Assembly: GCA_905147135.1 (NCBI GenBank)
Contig: LR990068.1
Span: 144,001-208,000, forward strand
DNA from: Blastobasis lacticolella
Lineage: Eukaryota > Arthropoda > Insecta > Lepidoptera > Blastobasidae
Reading direction: 5' to 3'
DNA length: 64,000 bases
A model generated the notes under the pieces. It saw nothing but the letters and a program-made list of their open reading frames with translations, did no database searches and was not told where the DNA came from. The translations under genes and the position numbers were made by a program. Below, piece after piece: positions 1 through 10,890 of this stretch (position 1 is the first letter of the stretch; every line of letters begins with the position of its first letter).

Positions 1-341
1 ACCTCCTCGCTCTTCAGCTGCCAGTCCCATACCACCAGTCGGGTCCGTATACTAGACATAAACATTACATAAATATTCTAGGCATAAATAGTCTCGTTGA
101 CATAATTTTTTCCCAGTGTGGATTGGTTTTAAGTTATTAGGTACCAAACGTTGAAGAAATCGCAGTAAGCGACAAGGCCGCCTGTTGGTCATACCTTCTA
201 CTATGTTATGTATGTATTTGTTTAAATAGGGAAAATTTTTGTTCTTCATTCATTCAAAGAAAATATTTATTTTCTCTTAGGCCTGGATCTGCTCTGATCT
301 GAAGCTGTCAAGTCAAAATTGTTTGATTTTAAAATGCTCTT
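1..341. repeat. Diverged partial copy of the 920-bp (R920) repeat family
   Basis: From about position 42 the sequence matches the interior of the tandem units at 20990-21290: the stretches around the 'attctaggcataaatagtctcg', 'gacaaggcc(g)cctgttggtcat' and 'gcctggat' blocks occur in the same order. It lacks the 18-bp minisatellite core present in the array units. The reading frame on the minus strand here is a by-product of the repeat. It directly precedes RepX copy 1, just as R920 sequence follows RepX copy 2 near 14458, so the two families are associated. Confidence 0.7.
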
Positions 342-530
342 GTTAGATATAAGGTATTTAAGTATGTTTTAATTGGTATTTAATATGGTGATTAATATTA
401 ATTAATATTTCAAAATACTTTTAAAAACATTTACCAGCTTCAGAACGAAGTGTGGCGATTTCTGAACGTTTATTTGTCTTTGATCAGTTAAGTACTGTTT
501 ATGAGAAACTTCCTTCATTAATTATGTAAA

Positions 531-3500
531 TGATTTCTTAAATCTTTTTTAATCATTTAACCTTATGAACCTATTTCACGAACCTACAAGGATTACATCG
601 TGTACCTCATCTTGTTTGGATAATATATTTTCAAATTGTAATATAACCGAACATTCAATAATAAAAAATATACACTCAGATCATTTAGGGCAATTAATCT
701 CACTGCCTTGCAGAGTAGTTCCAAAACAAATACAAATTAAAGTAAGGCCTGTATCAGAAAATAAACTTCAAACTTTCAAAGAGACCACCTTAAGTGACCT
801 ATCTGAACTGCCAATTGATGTTACCAACGCAAACAAATTTTATGGTGATTTTTTTCAAATGTTGCAAAGAAACTTTGAAAATACTTTCCCCGTAAAAACA
901 ATTAATATAAATTCCAAGACTAAATTTAGTGATTGGGCAACACCAGGAATCCGCATAAGTAGAGGTACTTTGTACGAATTGTATGCTAAAAAGCAATTTA
1001 TAAAAAGTTATGGTCTAAATGAACATGTTCGGAGGTATTCAAAGTTATTTAAATTGGTTTGCAAAACTGCAAAAGCTAATTATTTAAGGAATCAAATTAA
1101 AATATCTGGAAACAAAATCAAAACTACTTGGAACATAATAAATAAGGAAACTGGTAGAATAAAGAGCCACGAAAATGAATATTGCTTGGTGGGCCAAAAC
1201 GGCAAGATAACAAGTAATATAGGGGTTGCTGAGGAGTTCGAAAGATTTTTTACAGAAATTCCTTATAAAACTACACAAGCCTTATGCTCATCACCTCATA
1301 GAGCAATGGATTTTTTAGAAAAAAATGTGCCAACTTGCAATGAATCATTTAAATTTACATATGTTACGCCTTACATAGTCATAAAAACCTTCAATGAATT
1401 AAAGGTTAAATCCACTGAAGATATATGGGGTATGTCTACAAAAGTTATTAAATCTGTGATAATCACCGTGGCACCCTACCTTGCTTCAATATTTAATAAG
1501 TGCATTGACGAAGGAGTTTTTCCGGATTTAATGAAGCTCGCTAAGGTAGTTCCTATTTTTAAAGCAGGTGATACAAGTGACCCTGGCAATTTTAGGCCTA
1601 TATCAGTATTACCAGGGTTTAGTAAGATATTTGAGAAGATAATTCTTAACCAAATGCTGATGCACTTTAATATCAATGGATTGTTTCATGATCACCAATT
1701 TGGATTTACCAAAGGTCGCTCAACTACTGATGCAGGTGCAACACTAATCAAATATATTTTTGAGGCTTGGGAGGAAGCCGAGGATGCCATTGGGATTTTC
1801 TGCGACCTATCTAAGGCTTTCGATTGTGTGGAGCACGAAACATTATTACTAAAGCTTCAGCACTACGGTATTAAAGATAAAGCGCTAAATGTATTAAGAT
1901 CTTATTTGACAAGTAGGCTCCAGAAAATTCAAATAAATAGAGTTAATTCTCCAGGCTCAGTTATAGAAATGGGAGTTCCTCAAGGATCTATTTTGGGCCC
2001 ATTTCTCTTCTTAATCTACATAAATGATTTACCATTCACAGTTCAAAATATCCTAAGGATTATATTATTTGCAGATGACACATCTTTGATATTTAGAGTC
2101 AAGAGGTGCAAGCCGGACATTGCTAGGGTAAATGAGGCACTCGAGTTAATGCATAGTTGGTTCACAGAGAATAACTTGGTGCTAAATGCAAAAAAAACTA
2201 AATGCATACATTTCAAACTGCCAAATGTGAATAGTGTAGTAAATAATATAAAAATTGATAATGAGGTTATTAAACTAGTTGATTCCACAGTGTTTTTAGG
2301 TCTGACAATAGATGCTAAATTACAATGGGGCCCCCACTTAGGAAATTTGGCTAATAGACTAAGCTCAGCTGCATACGCTGTAAAAAAAATTCGTCAGCTA
2401 ACAGATATTTCTACGGCTAGGCTCGTTTATTTTGGCTACTTCCACTGTTTGCTATCATATGGTATCCTACTATGGGGTCATGCTGCGGATATAGAGTCGA
2501 TTTTCGTATTGCAAAAAAGGGCAATAAGAGCTATCTATGGATTGCATACTAGAGACTCACTAAGAGAATTATTTAAGGAAATTAATGTTATGACCATACC
2601 TAGCCTGTACATCTATGAGAATCTAGTTTATGTAAGAAAAAATTTGGACAACTATTTAAAAAACTCTGACATTCATAATAGACATACTAGAAATAAAAAT
2701 AAATTGCTAGTATAAAGATCTAGGTTAAGTAAGGTTAAGAAATCTTTTGTAAGTTTAAGCATTGACTTCTTTAACAAACTGCCCAACGAAGTAATCAACT
2801 TACCGATACATAAATTTAAAACAGTAATTAAAAATGTCTTGTATAGTAAAGCTTATTACAAATCAAGTGATTATCTGTCGGATGAAGCAGCTTGGTCTGA
2901 TATTAAGATGCCCCCAACTCAGCTAAGCAATTCTTAATTTAAGTACTTTTATTCCTTCCGAATACAATTTGCAGGATACTCTTGTGTAACCTGAAATGAA
3001 TGGGTATTGTGTGAATAATGTTTTTCATTTTCATTAATCTTAATCCTAATTACTGACATTCTTATAATATTTCATATTTATATTCCTAACATAATTTGAT
3101 TCAATATAACTAATATTTTCAATTGAATTCATAAAATTGAAATCTAAAACAAAGTAACATGACATAGATAAATGAAATTATATTACATAAGTATAAACTA
3201 TTTTATAATATCTTTTAATGGTAAATCGGGTACTTACTGAAAATTTGTTTTCCAATGTATACACTAGTAATGAGTGAACACGATTACTACATTGTGTAAT
3301 GTTTACATATTTATTTAATTTGTATATACTGTTTTCGTGGGCGGCGTCATTCATCGACACTTCTAATTGACAGTTTTTTTTTTTTTTTGTTGGTCTAGCA
3401 TGGTGATGTGAGGCATGACCACAGACATATAAACTCACGCATCGATGGGTTTGATCCACTGACCTCTAATAGTAGGTGATGGTCGGGAATGGTGCAGCGC

Positions 3501-3661
3501 GCGACGCATTATTGCATAATTAGAACATAATGTATTTTGTATTTTTTATTTGTATTTTTTTATTTTTTATGACTTTCAATAAGTGTATTTTTAATGTACC
3601 TATGTTGAATAAAAATTTTGAAAAAAAAAAAAAGAAAAAAAAAAATTTGAAATTGAAATTA
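531..3661 (+). mobile_element. 5'-truncated non-LTR retrotransposon (Jockey/CR1 type)
   Basis: This block is missing from RepX copy 2, which runs straight through near 10442; that fixes the insertion limits to within a few bases. The 5' end lies inside the endonuclease domain, the usual outcome of incomplete target-primed reverse transcription. The 3' end has an AATAAA-like signal (about 3608) followed by an A-rich tail at 3620-3644 interrupted by G. Between the coding part and the tail lies about 650 bp of AT-rich 3' UTR with a T15 run near 3373. The target duplication cannot be set with certainty; only AAAT is shared at the two edges. Confidence 0.8.
532..2935 (+). pseudogene. LINE endonuclease-RT protein (ORF2), broken
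   Basis: The main open frame (565-2715, 716 codons from an internal Met) starts in the last third of the AP-endonuclease domain (the SDHLGQ motif near residue 39) and covers the whole reverse transcriptase. RT landmarks are FRPISVLP (near 345), FCDLSKAFDCV (near 411, motif A), GVPQGSILGP (near 469) and the catalytic FADDTSL (near 502). Coding similarity extends upstream to about 532 across a TAA at 550-552. It also continues downstream in the same frame past the TAA at 2713-2715 to a natural stop near 2935. So there are at least two nonsense codons. The order and motifs fit the Jockey/CR1 superfamily; the exact clade would need a tree. Confidence 0.85.
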
Positions 3662-4504
3662 AATAAATTTATAATAATGTTAAAGAATGTTTAAAGTATT
3701 GTTATTCATGAAATCCACATGTAATCTATCTATCAATAAATTTAGGAGACAGCAAGTGAGAATAGAAATGACATTTCCGGCTAGAAGGTAGTATAAAGGT
3801 CCAGTTAAAAGACTGGGAGGGAGACTTTTTTGCTCCAGAGCCGGCACAGAGTTAAGTACAGACTTGCATTGTATTATTATTGTTTTTATTTATTTATATA
3901 ATCGTTTATTTATTCAATCGTACGTAATATCACTGTCCCATTTTTAAAGGATAATTATTAAATTATGTGATCGATAATTGTGTCATAAGATTTGGTTAGA
4001 ATTTTGTATAGATGTGGTTTACCTACGATACTTCGTTTGTTTTATAAAATCTCGTTCAATTCAGCTAATGTTGTTTAAATAAATACCTCATTTTATAATG
4101 GATTACATTACTTATTACAATATACTTAATATCTTTAAAATATGCTCTTGTTTGATTAAATAATGACCACTAGAATCATATTTTATCCTAGATAACATAT
4201 TTTCTAATAAACTCCTACACAAATATCAGCCTTGGATACTTTATCATTATCTGAACGACCAGTCCCGGCTTCTGCCAGGGTTTGGTTACAAAGTCTTACT
4301 CCTTCACTTCGCCCAGTCTCTCTCAAATACTTTATAACCTATGCACTAACAAATAGCACTACCTTCAAGAACTATATTTTACAGGACATAGATATATATT
4401 TATTTACTTAATTTAGCGTATTCCGTATATTTCACTGGAGTTTTGGATACATACTAACACTCTGTTATTATTCTGTAGCTTAGTAAGTAAAATAAAGGTA
4501 TATA

Positions 4505-4622
4505 GTTTTTTTAAGTAGTATATCAGTTATCTAGCACCCATAGTACCAGATTTGCTTAGTTTGGGGCTAGATGGCGCTGCTTGTATTTGTCCACGAATAT
4601 TTATTATTTATTTATTATCATT
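4505..4622. repeat. Short SINE-like insertion inside RepX copy 1
   Basis: RepX copy 2 reads directly from 'aaaataaag' into 'tatactaataaaagtcac', while copy 1 has about 118 extra bases containing 'tttgcttagtttggggctag' and an AT-rich TTTATTATTTATTTATTA tail. The inner sequence resembles a repeat type I have met in moth genomes, but this is recall, not a search. No convincing target duplication is visible. Confidence 0.5.
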
Positions 4623-4939
4623 ATACTAATAAAAGTCACTATAGTTATAAGTAGGACATATATTAAATCTGAAATCAGAAGTGGGATTTGTGAAGTCTTG
4701 ATATCGATATAAAAATCACTATTTTTCAGATTCTGCGTAATGGACGAGACCATTTCACGAGGCATCTTGCAAATCGACGACGTCGGTGTTTGAAAAGACT
4801 AATCGACGTCGAAGGGATCGAGAGACGGAAAAATCAAAGGACATTTGCTGTGCTGTCTTCTCGGACCATCGCTGTCAAGAGCTTCGTCGATCCTGGTTTA
4901 AATCGTCACACGGAACAGCATTACCAAAGCTGCCATGGC

Positions 4940-5290
4940 AGGTAACACTTCGAACGGTTCTGTATCTGAACATCTCGGACGCCAGGACATCTACTGCTGG
5001 ACATAGGCTCCTCCCCCTCACATTCCGCAACGATCGGCTTGGTGCCTTTACATCCACCAGAACCGTTCATCTCCTGGGGCTGTTCTACACTATAATTTCT
5101 TGTACGTAATCAATATTCGAAGACCTTTGTGGCTCATCGGCCATCGGTCCTATGAAATTTTGTGGCCTGCACATTGCTACTTTAGTTTTGAAACTCGTGG
5201 AAACTATGTAGGTGACTTCTGCATCCACTATGGCACAAATCCTGGACACTATGAAATCACGAATTGTTTCTTTCACGTCGAGCGTCACTA
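4940..5290 (-). repeat. Decayed RTE-type LINE 3' region carrying the CTGCTGGACATAGG motif
   Basis: The plus strand contains 'ctgctggacataggctcc' at about 4997, a motif found in many arthropod repeats. After it comes sequence loosely alignable to the 3' end of the RTE copy at 6838-6960 ('...cctgc.ca..gc.acttcag..tg' and 'gtaggtgactt' against 'gtcggtgaccttgg'). The open frames here on both strands (for instance 4786-5109) have no domain and I do not regard them as genes. Confidence 0.35.
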
Positions 5291-5925
5291 AAAACTACGT
5301 AAACGAAAGTAAAATGTTTCAAACAATTTTTCTCGTTGGTATTTAGACGAAAAAAAATTAAGTTTTGTGCGGTTGACCAATAAAAACTTGCTAAGTTTTC
5401 CAAATATTAAGTTAAAGAACATCGGAAACTTTATACACCCGTAAATGTTGATGGGTATATTTATATGATAGGCAGCTTTAGTACCGACTTGTAATAATTG
5501 GACCTAGTTTTTCGAAAATGAAAACACATATATTTATTTTCCATTATTGTAGGTAGTCTTCGCATTTCTACACAGTCAATCCAAAAATTAGTCCGATATT
5601 AACCGCTTTTAACATAAGATGTAAACGTAACATACCGGTTACCTACATAGGAAAATATTAAAATCATTGACTGGATGGAAATGTTGTAGATACCATCTTC
5701 CAACATTAAACTATGTTTGGAAAGATATTTATGAGACAATTTTTCGAAGCTTTTGCTCCACAGTTCCCAATGAAAGTGTTGTTTTAACAATTGTCCATAA
5801 TTTACGAGACATTTATTTTTCTTTTCAAGAATACTCAAGAATAATACGTATTTTTGTTGCACAATGTCTCCAACATGTTGCATATCTTTAGAAATCACTA
5901 AAATTTAATATAGGTTTCATCATCA
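5291..5925. other. AT-rich spacer without recognisable feature
   Basis: No coding signal, terminal repeat or copy elsewhere in the window. Short overlapping open frames on both strands at 5599-5898 mirror each other and look like chance. Confidence 0.5.
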
Positions 5926-6166
5926 TCATCACAGCCCATAACAGTCCACTGCAGGACTTCGGGCCTCTCCCACGAAAGAGGAGGTCATTGCCATAATCTC
6001 CACGCTTGGCAGGCGGGTTGGAGATCGCAGTGCAGTTGATGTAAATCTACCCAGAAAGATGCTGCTGCCCACCTTTCGGATTTGTCCCTTAGTCGCCTCT
6101 TACGACACCCACGGGAAGAGATGGGGTGGTGCTATTCTTTGAGGTGGCGGCACCACACACCACCAT
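5926..6166. repeat. Dispersed lepidopteran-type repeat, copy 1
   Basis: Starts with a CAT microsatellite (catcatcatcatcac), then the blocks 'gtccactgcaggactt', 'ctccacgcttggcaggcggg' and 'ttggagatcgcag', and near the end 'gtcgcctcttacgacacccac'. The same blocks in the same order recur at 59136-59362, and the last block also near 63818. Non-coding; probably a short non-autonomous retroelement. Confidence 0.7.
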
Positions 6167-6837
6167 ATAGGTTTACATTATTATTAATATTGGATTTATG
6201 ATTACCGAAATGCTAATTTGTCAAAATCTTATTTCAGTACGTACCTTTGGCCCTACAAAGGATACATCAGTTGAATATTACGAATCTTTTCATTTATTGC
6301 CCTTTAGATACAATTCATTGTAAATTTTCTTTTTACGTAATATCCAGAAAATATTTAAATTTTCGTTAAAAATTCCCGAATTTACATTTAACTCACGAGT
6401 AGCTTAGTAGCTATTTTACAAGGTGGCTCAACCACCAGTGAAAAAAGAACCCATTGGCGACTCGCTTTGTATAGGCTATCCCGGCAGGGACAGCCTATAA
6501 AAACCTATCCTATCATTCCTAACAATATTATAAATAGTCATTTCTATATGACATAGGGTCGGCACAGTAGATATAATCCAAGGTTGTACCGTTATAATAC
6601 TTTATAACGTTTAGTAATTTTTGGTCCTAAATCAACTAGCTACTTAAATCATTATGTTCATGATAGGAAACTGAGAAAAATAATAAAAATCCATTAAATC
6701 TCTAGACGAAAAATTAAACTTTGCTTAAAGGCGCTTCTCCGCCGAAAGGTAGCAACATTTTGTCATCAACACATGTTGACAACACACATTTTTGTTTGGT
6801 GAATACCCGGCTTAACGCAAAATATTTATGTGCTATT
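6167..6837. other. Spacer, no feature seen
   Basis: AT-rich sequence with no repeat partner in the window and no coding signal. The plus-strand frame at 6721-6909 runs into the neighbouring LINE remnant and is not convincing. Confidence 0.5.
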
Positions 6838-7760
6838 ATGTGTATTTATGAGCTATGTGCCCTGCCCACCGCCACTTCAGTCTGGCAATCTTTAGAGCTA
6901 TGTCGGTGACCTTGGTTCGCTTGCGGATCTCTTCATTTCTGATTCGATCGCGCAAAGAAGCCTAGCATAGCACTTTCCATTACCCTTTAGGCAACAGTGA
7001 GCTTTCTTACAAGGCCCACAGTGAGCGGCCACGTTTCAGTTCCGTAAGTCATCACTGGAAACACACATTGGTCAAAGACCTTCGTCTTGAGACACTGCGG
7101 TAATTGGGATGAAAATATGTAGCGTAGCTTCCCGAACGCTGCCCAACCGAGTTGTATTCTTCGATTGACCTCTTTCTCGAAATTGGACCTACCTAGCTGG
7201 ACTATTTGACCTAGGTGTACAGTCGTCAACAACTTCAAGTGGAGTGCCTTCAACTGTTACTGGAGTAGGCACAACATCGACATTCGACATAATTTTCGTC
7301 TTGCCCATGTTCATTTTAAGACCTACTTGTTGAGAGGCACTACAGAGGTCATCGAGCATTTTGTCCAAGTCTTCCAGGGTTTCAGCCATGACTACGATAT
7401 CGTCAGCAAATCTGAGGTGAGTGAGGTACTCGCCGTTAATATTGATGCCAAGTCCGTCCCAGTCCAGAAGCCTAAAGATATCCTCCAGTGCAGCGGTGAA
7501 CAACTTCGGTGATGTGACATCACCTTGTCTAACACCTCGGCCGGTTATACTCTTTGGTCTTCTGTATAACATGCCGCAGCGTATGTATGTGGTCTATGGT
7601 ACTAAAACCTTTTCAGAATTCGGCTTGTTCGGGAGGCTGGAAGTCATCAAACCTGCGTGCGAGACGATTCGTAATGACTTTCGAAAACAGCTTATACACA
7701 TGGGTCAGCAGCGATATTGGTCTGAAGTTCTTCAAGAGAGCCTTATCACCTTTTGAAGAA
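6838..7760 (-). pseudogene. RTE-type LINE reverse transcriptase remnant
   Basis: Read on the minus strand, 7572-7189 encodes the RT palm: GVRQGDVTSPKLF, then FADDIVVMAETLEDLD with the catalytic FADD. The next piece, 7253-6987, encodes the C-terminal region (VFPVMTYGTETWPL). The two are in different frames, so a frameshift lies near 7200. Compared with the related copy at 26835-29165, the section carrying the first catalytic aspartate (27280-27480) is deleted here, near 7550. The motifs are those of the RTE clade, in which one ORF carries endonuclease and RT; only the 3' third survives. Confidence 0.8.
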
Positions 7761-8514
7761 CAATATCACTATGCATTATTTTGTTTACTTCATTTTTATT
7801 TTAACAAACTTTTACAATACAATAAATATTCAATATAAGCTATTTATCAAAGTACCTACATAGACACGATTCTTTAAAAAAAATGTTTTCTACCTTTGTT
7901 TCCTTAAACTATATTCGGATAATCAACCGCTAGTTGTCTCGAAATAAAACATCATAATTGGCCGAGCAAATTGAAAAAGTAGGTACTACATACAATGACT
8001 GATTCACATTTTCTATTTTCTTGTCAACTGGCCGTATCGTTAATAATATACTATTTCAGTAGCACAGTGGATTCGTTTCCCGTCCGAGTAGAAATTGATG
8101 TAACTACTAATTATGTACTATAAAAATCTGCTCTGTACCTGTGTGATGTTTCCCATTCCATTAACTAATATTGTTATTTGAATTGATATTTTGGTTATAG
8201 ATAAATATTATGGGTATAAATTGCGATGTGGGTCTATAATAACAACGCTATTGAAGATGTTTTCAGTTGAATTATTTCATCATTCGTAATTAATTGAAGA
8301 AAGTTTGTGTACAATATTTTATAGAAAATCATGCTAATCATGTACAAGTTTTGAAATGCCACCAGTTATTCAGTCACATGTAATAAGTAAATAATTCGAT
8401 AAATAGAAGTAAAAGTGAAATAATAACTTGAACCTTCTATAATTGAAAAATGCCAATTATGACATGATTATATAGATTGTTTGAATCTAGCTATGGGAAA
8501 CCGTATTACAATAT
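7761..8514. other. AT-rich spacer, no feature seen
   Basis: No gene, no terminal repeats and no second copy in the window. Confidence 0.5.
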
Positions 8515-8815
8515 GGCTGCTAGGTAGTAAGCTTGGTGTGGCTTTGGCTTCACGGGCAGCGGTGATTGCAGCCAGCACCTGGATGCTTATACCGAACGTT
8601 GCTGCTAGGTAGTGAGCTTGGTTAAGTCAATTTCTCGGGCAGCAGTGATGGAACCATACCTGGATGGCTACTACTGAATATTGCTGCTAGGTATTTAGCT
8701 TGGTGTGGCTTTTGCTTCACCTGGAGGCTTATACTGAATTTGCTGTCTAGGTAGTTAGCTTTATGTTGGCAAGACTACCTTCACCGGCTAGCAGTGACGC
8801 TGCCAACATCTCTAT
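8515..8815. repeat. Degenerate tandem repeat, about 84-92 bp period
   Basis: The phrase 'gctgctaggtag(t)' followed by 'agcttggt' begins at about 8517, 8601, 8693 and, more diverged, 8742. Each is followed by variants of 'gcttcac.ggcagc.gtgat', 'cacctgga.gct' and 'atac.gaa.'. The last unit is shortened to about 49 bp. The copies are diverged, so the array is old. Confidence 0.7.
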
Positions 8816-9237
8816 GCGTCATCGTAAACCAAATAATAATATTGTAATGTGCTTCTTCATGACTTTATTTGAACTTGGCTATAATTGTGCAACCTCGAGA
8901 ATAATTTTTATTATTTCTGCATAAGATTTCACTGATTAAAAAAAGTATTGCTAGTCCCATAGACGATGCTAATCTGGTTTTCATCGGCACTGGTAAGGAA
9001 ATTGGCATGATGGGACAAATTACTATAAGTACAGACTTTGGTTATTTACAAATGTGCACTACAATATATTTTAATGGTTGTAAAAGCTGATTACTGATAT
9101 GATTTTTATACTTGCTTGTATGAAAACTGGTTTGTGATTGAATTATTTGTGGCATTGCGAAAGGTCAATATTTCTGAAATTCTGATATCTATGATTTTAA
9201 CCTTGCTAGAATTTGGTCGTTAATTTATTTATTTGTG
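8816..9237. other. Spacer between tandem repeat and hAT element
   Basis: AT-rich, with no recognisable feature. It ends in the 8-bp target site GTATAATG (9238-9245) duplicated by the hAT insertion. Confidence 0.5.
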
Positions 9238-9245
9238 GTATAATG

Positions 9246-10064
9246 TAAGGATGTTACGGAGGTGGTTTTACCGGAACCGAAGTTGGAGTCGGAGTTTCTA
9301 AATTTGGTTTTTCTTAGTCGGAACCGGAATCGGAAGCGGAATCGGAGTCGGAGGCGGAGTTGGAGATAGTCGCGGTGAAGAAAGATGTGTTAAGGGCAGG
9401 CAATAAAATAAAACTTTAAAAACATTAATCCATCAGCCTCTTTAATTTCATTTAAAAAATAATAAACCTATATCATATAGGTGTCACAAATAAAAACAAA
9501 CACATTTTTATGACAGTTAGCAAATTAAATCAAATTAATTGACTCCAGAAGGAGCAAATTATATTTAATAAACAACAGTTTTGCAGCATTGTCTCCGTCG
9601 AATCTATTTTTTAACGGATCATAGATTAGGCGAGTACCACTAAAAAGGTGTTTGCTTGCTACTGAACCTGGTGGACACGATAAATATTGGAGGACAATCG
9701 ATTTAAGGGATTGGAATTTTGTATTTCCATTCACTTTCCACTAGTTCCAAATCAAAAACAGATAACTTTAATTGACACACCGCACAAAACAAAACAAACC
9801 ATCCGTATTGCGTAACACACAAGTGAAATATTAATCGATGACAGAACGCGTGCTTTTCCAACGACATGCATTAACATGTTCGTACAGTTCATACACGTTG
9901 ACCGCAGCCGCCGCGCGTCGCCGCCGCCGCTATCTGCTATGGTTCAACCTCCGATTAAAACCTCCGATTTAAAAGTATCGGAACCGAAGCTGGAACCGGA
10001 GGTGTAAGATCAATCGGAAGCTCCGACTTATCGGAGTCGGAGTCGAAGCTCCGTAACATCCCTA
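9246..10064. mobile_element. Non-autonomous hAT element with 8-bp target duplication
   Basis: The 819-bp element is bounded by inverted termini TAAGGATGTTACGGAG (left) and TAGGGATGTTACGGAG (right, reverse complement). It is flanked by perfect 8-bp direct repeats GTATAATG at 9238-9245 and 10065-10072, the hAT signature length. Both subterminal regions carry short repeats of the TCGGARTCGGA type (9265-9365 and 9950-10050), plausible transposase binding sites. Inside remains only the tail of a transposase on the minus strand. A CG-rich patch at 9895-9930 lies where the 5' end of that gene would be. The bulk of the transposase has been deleted. Confidence 0.9.
9525..9734 (-). pseudogene. hAT transposase C-terminal dimerisation fragment
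   Basis: The 69-residue frame reads QYLSCPPGSVASKHLFSGTR near its start, then DPLKNRF and AAKLLFIKYN. This is the pattern of the hAT family C-terminal dimerisation domain (a YL..PP.S..SE..FS-like block followed by an LLF..YN block). The usual Glu/Arg after SVASK is changed. The catalytic DDE region is absent, so it cannot act as a transposase. Confidence 0.8.
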
Positions 10065-10890
10065 GTATAATGTATTGTTAAGTCAATTTATATAAGTAAA
10101 TTACACTAATGTTACAATATCAAATATTGAAGTCGATATTTTAGATATTTGTAAACAAACATACATTTTAAATTTGATTCACGAATGGAAATTTGTCCTT
10201 AGTTTGATATAAATAGGTACTTCAGGGACGAAGTACTTGTCAGTATGGCCGTGTTAGATATAAGGTATTTTAGTATGTTTTAATTGCTATTAAATATCGT
10301 GATTATATTAATTAATATTACAAATTACTTTTGAAAACATTTTACCAACTTCAGAACGAAGTATGGTTATTTCTAAACGATTATTTGTCTTTAATCAGTT
10401 AAGTACTATTTATGAGAAACTTCCATAATTGCTTATGTAATAAATTTACAATAATGTTAACGTATGTTAAATGTATTGTAAACATGTAATCTAACTATCA
10501 ATAAATTTAGGAGACTGGAAATGAGAATAGAAATGACATTTCCGGCTAGAAGATAGTAAAAAGTAGTCCCGTCAAAAGACTGGGAGAGACTTTTTTGCTC
10601 CAGAGCCGGCACAGAGTTAAGAACAAACTTGCATTGTATTATTATTGGTTTTATTTATTTTTATAATCGTTTATTTATTGAATCGTACGTAATACCACTG
10701 TCCCATTTTTAAAGGATAAATATTGAATAATATGATCGATAATTGTGTCATAACATTTGGTTAGAATTTTGTATAAATGTGGTTTACCTACGTTACTTTG
10801 TTTATTTTATAAAATCTCGTTTAATTCAGCTAATATTTTTTAAATAAATACCTCATTTTATAATGGATTACATTGATTATTTTAATATAC

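Larger units (their letters stand above)
342..4676. repeat. RepX dispersed repeat, copy 1, interrupted by a LINE
   Basis: The segments 342-530 and 3662-4676 together match the second copy at 10252-10890 and 13651-14097 almost end to end. Shared landmarks are 'gttagatataaggtatt', 'cattgtattattattg', 'cggctagaag', 'ctgaacgacc' and, at the end, 'taagtaggacatatattaaa'. I see no terminal repeats and no protein, so its class is unknown. The 3131-bp LINE at 531-3661 and a short SINE-like piece at about 4505-4622 are absent from the other copy and are therefore insertions. Confidence 0.8.

Noticed and set aside
4786..5109. 107-codon plus-strand frame
   Set aside because: Sits in a decayed repeat containing CTGCTGGACATAGG; no domain, and an equally open frame exists on the other strand.
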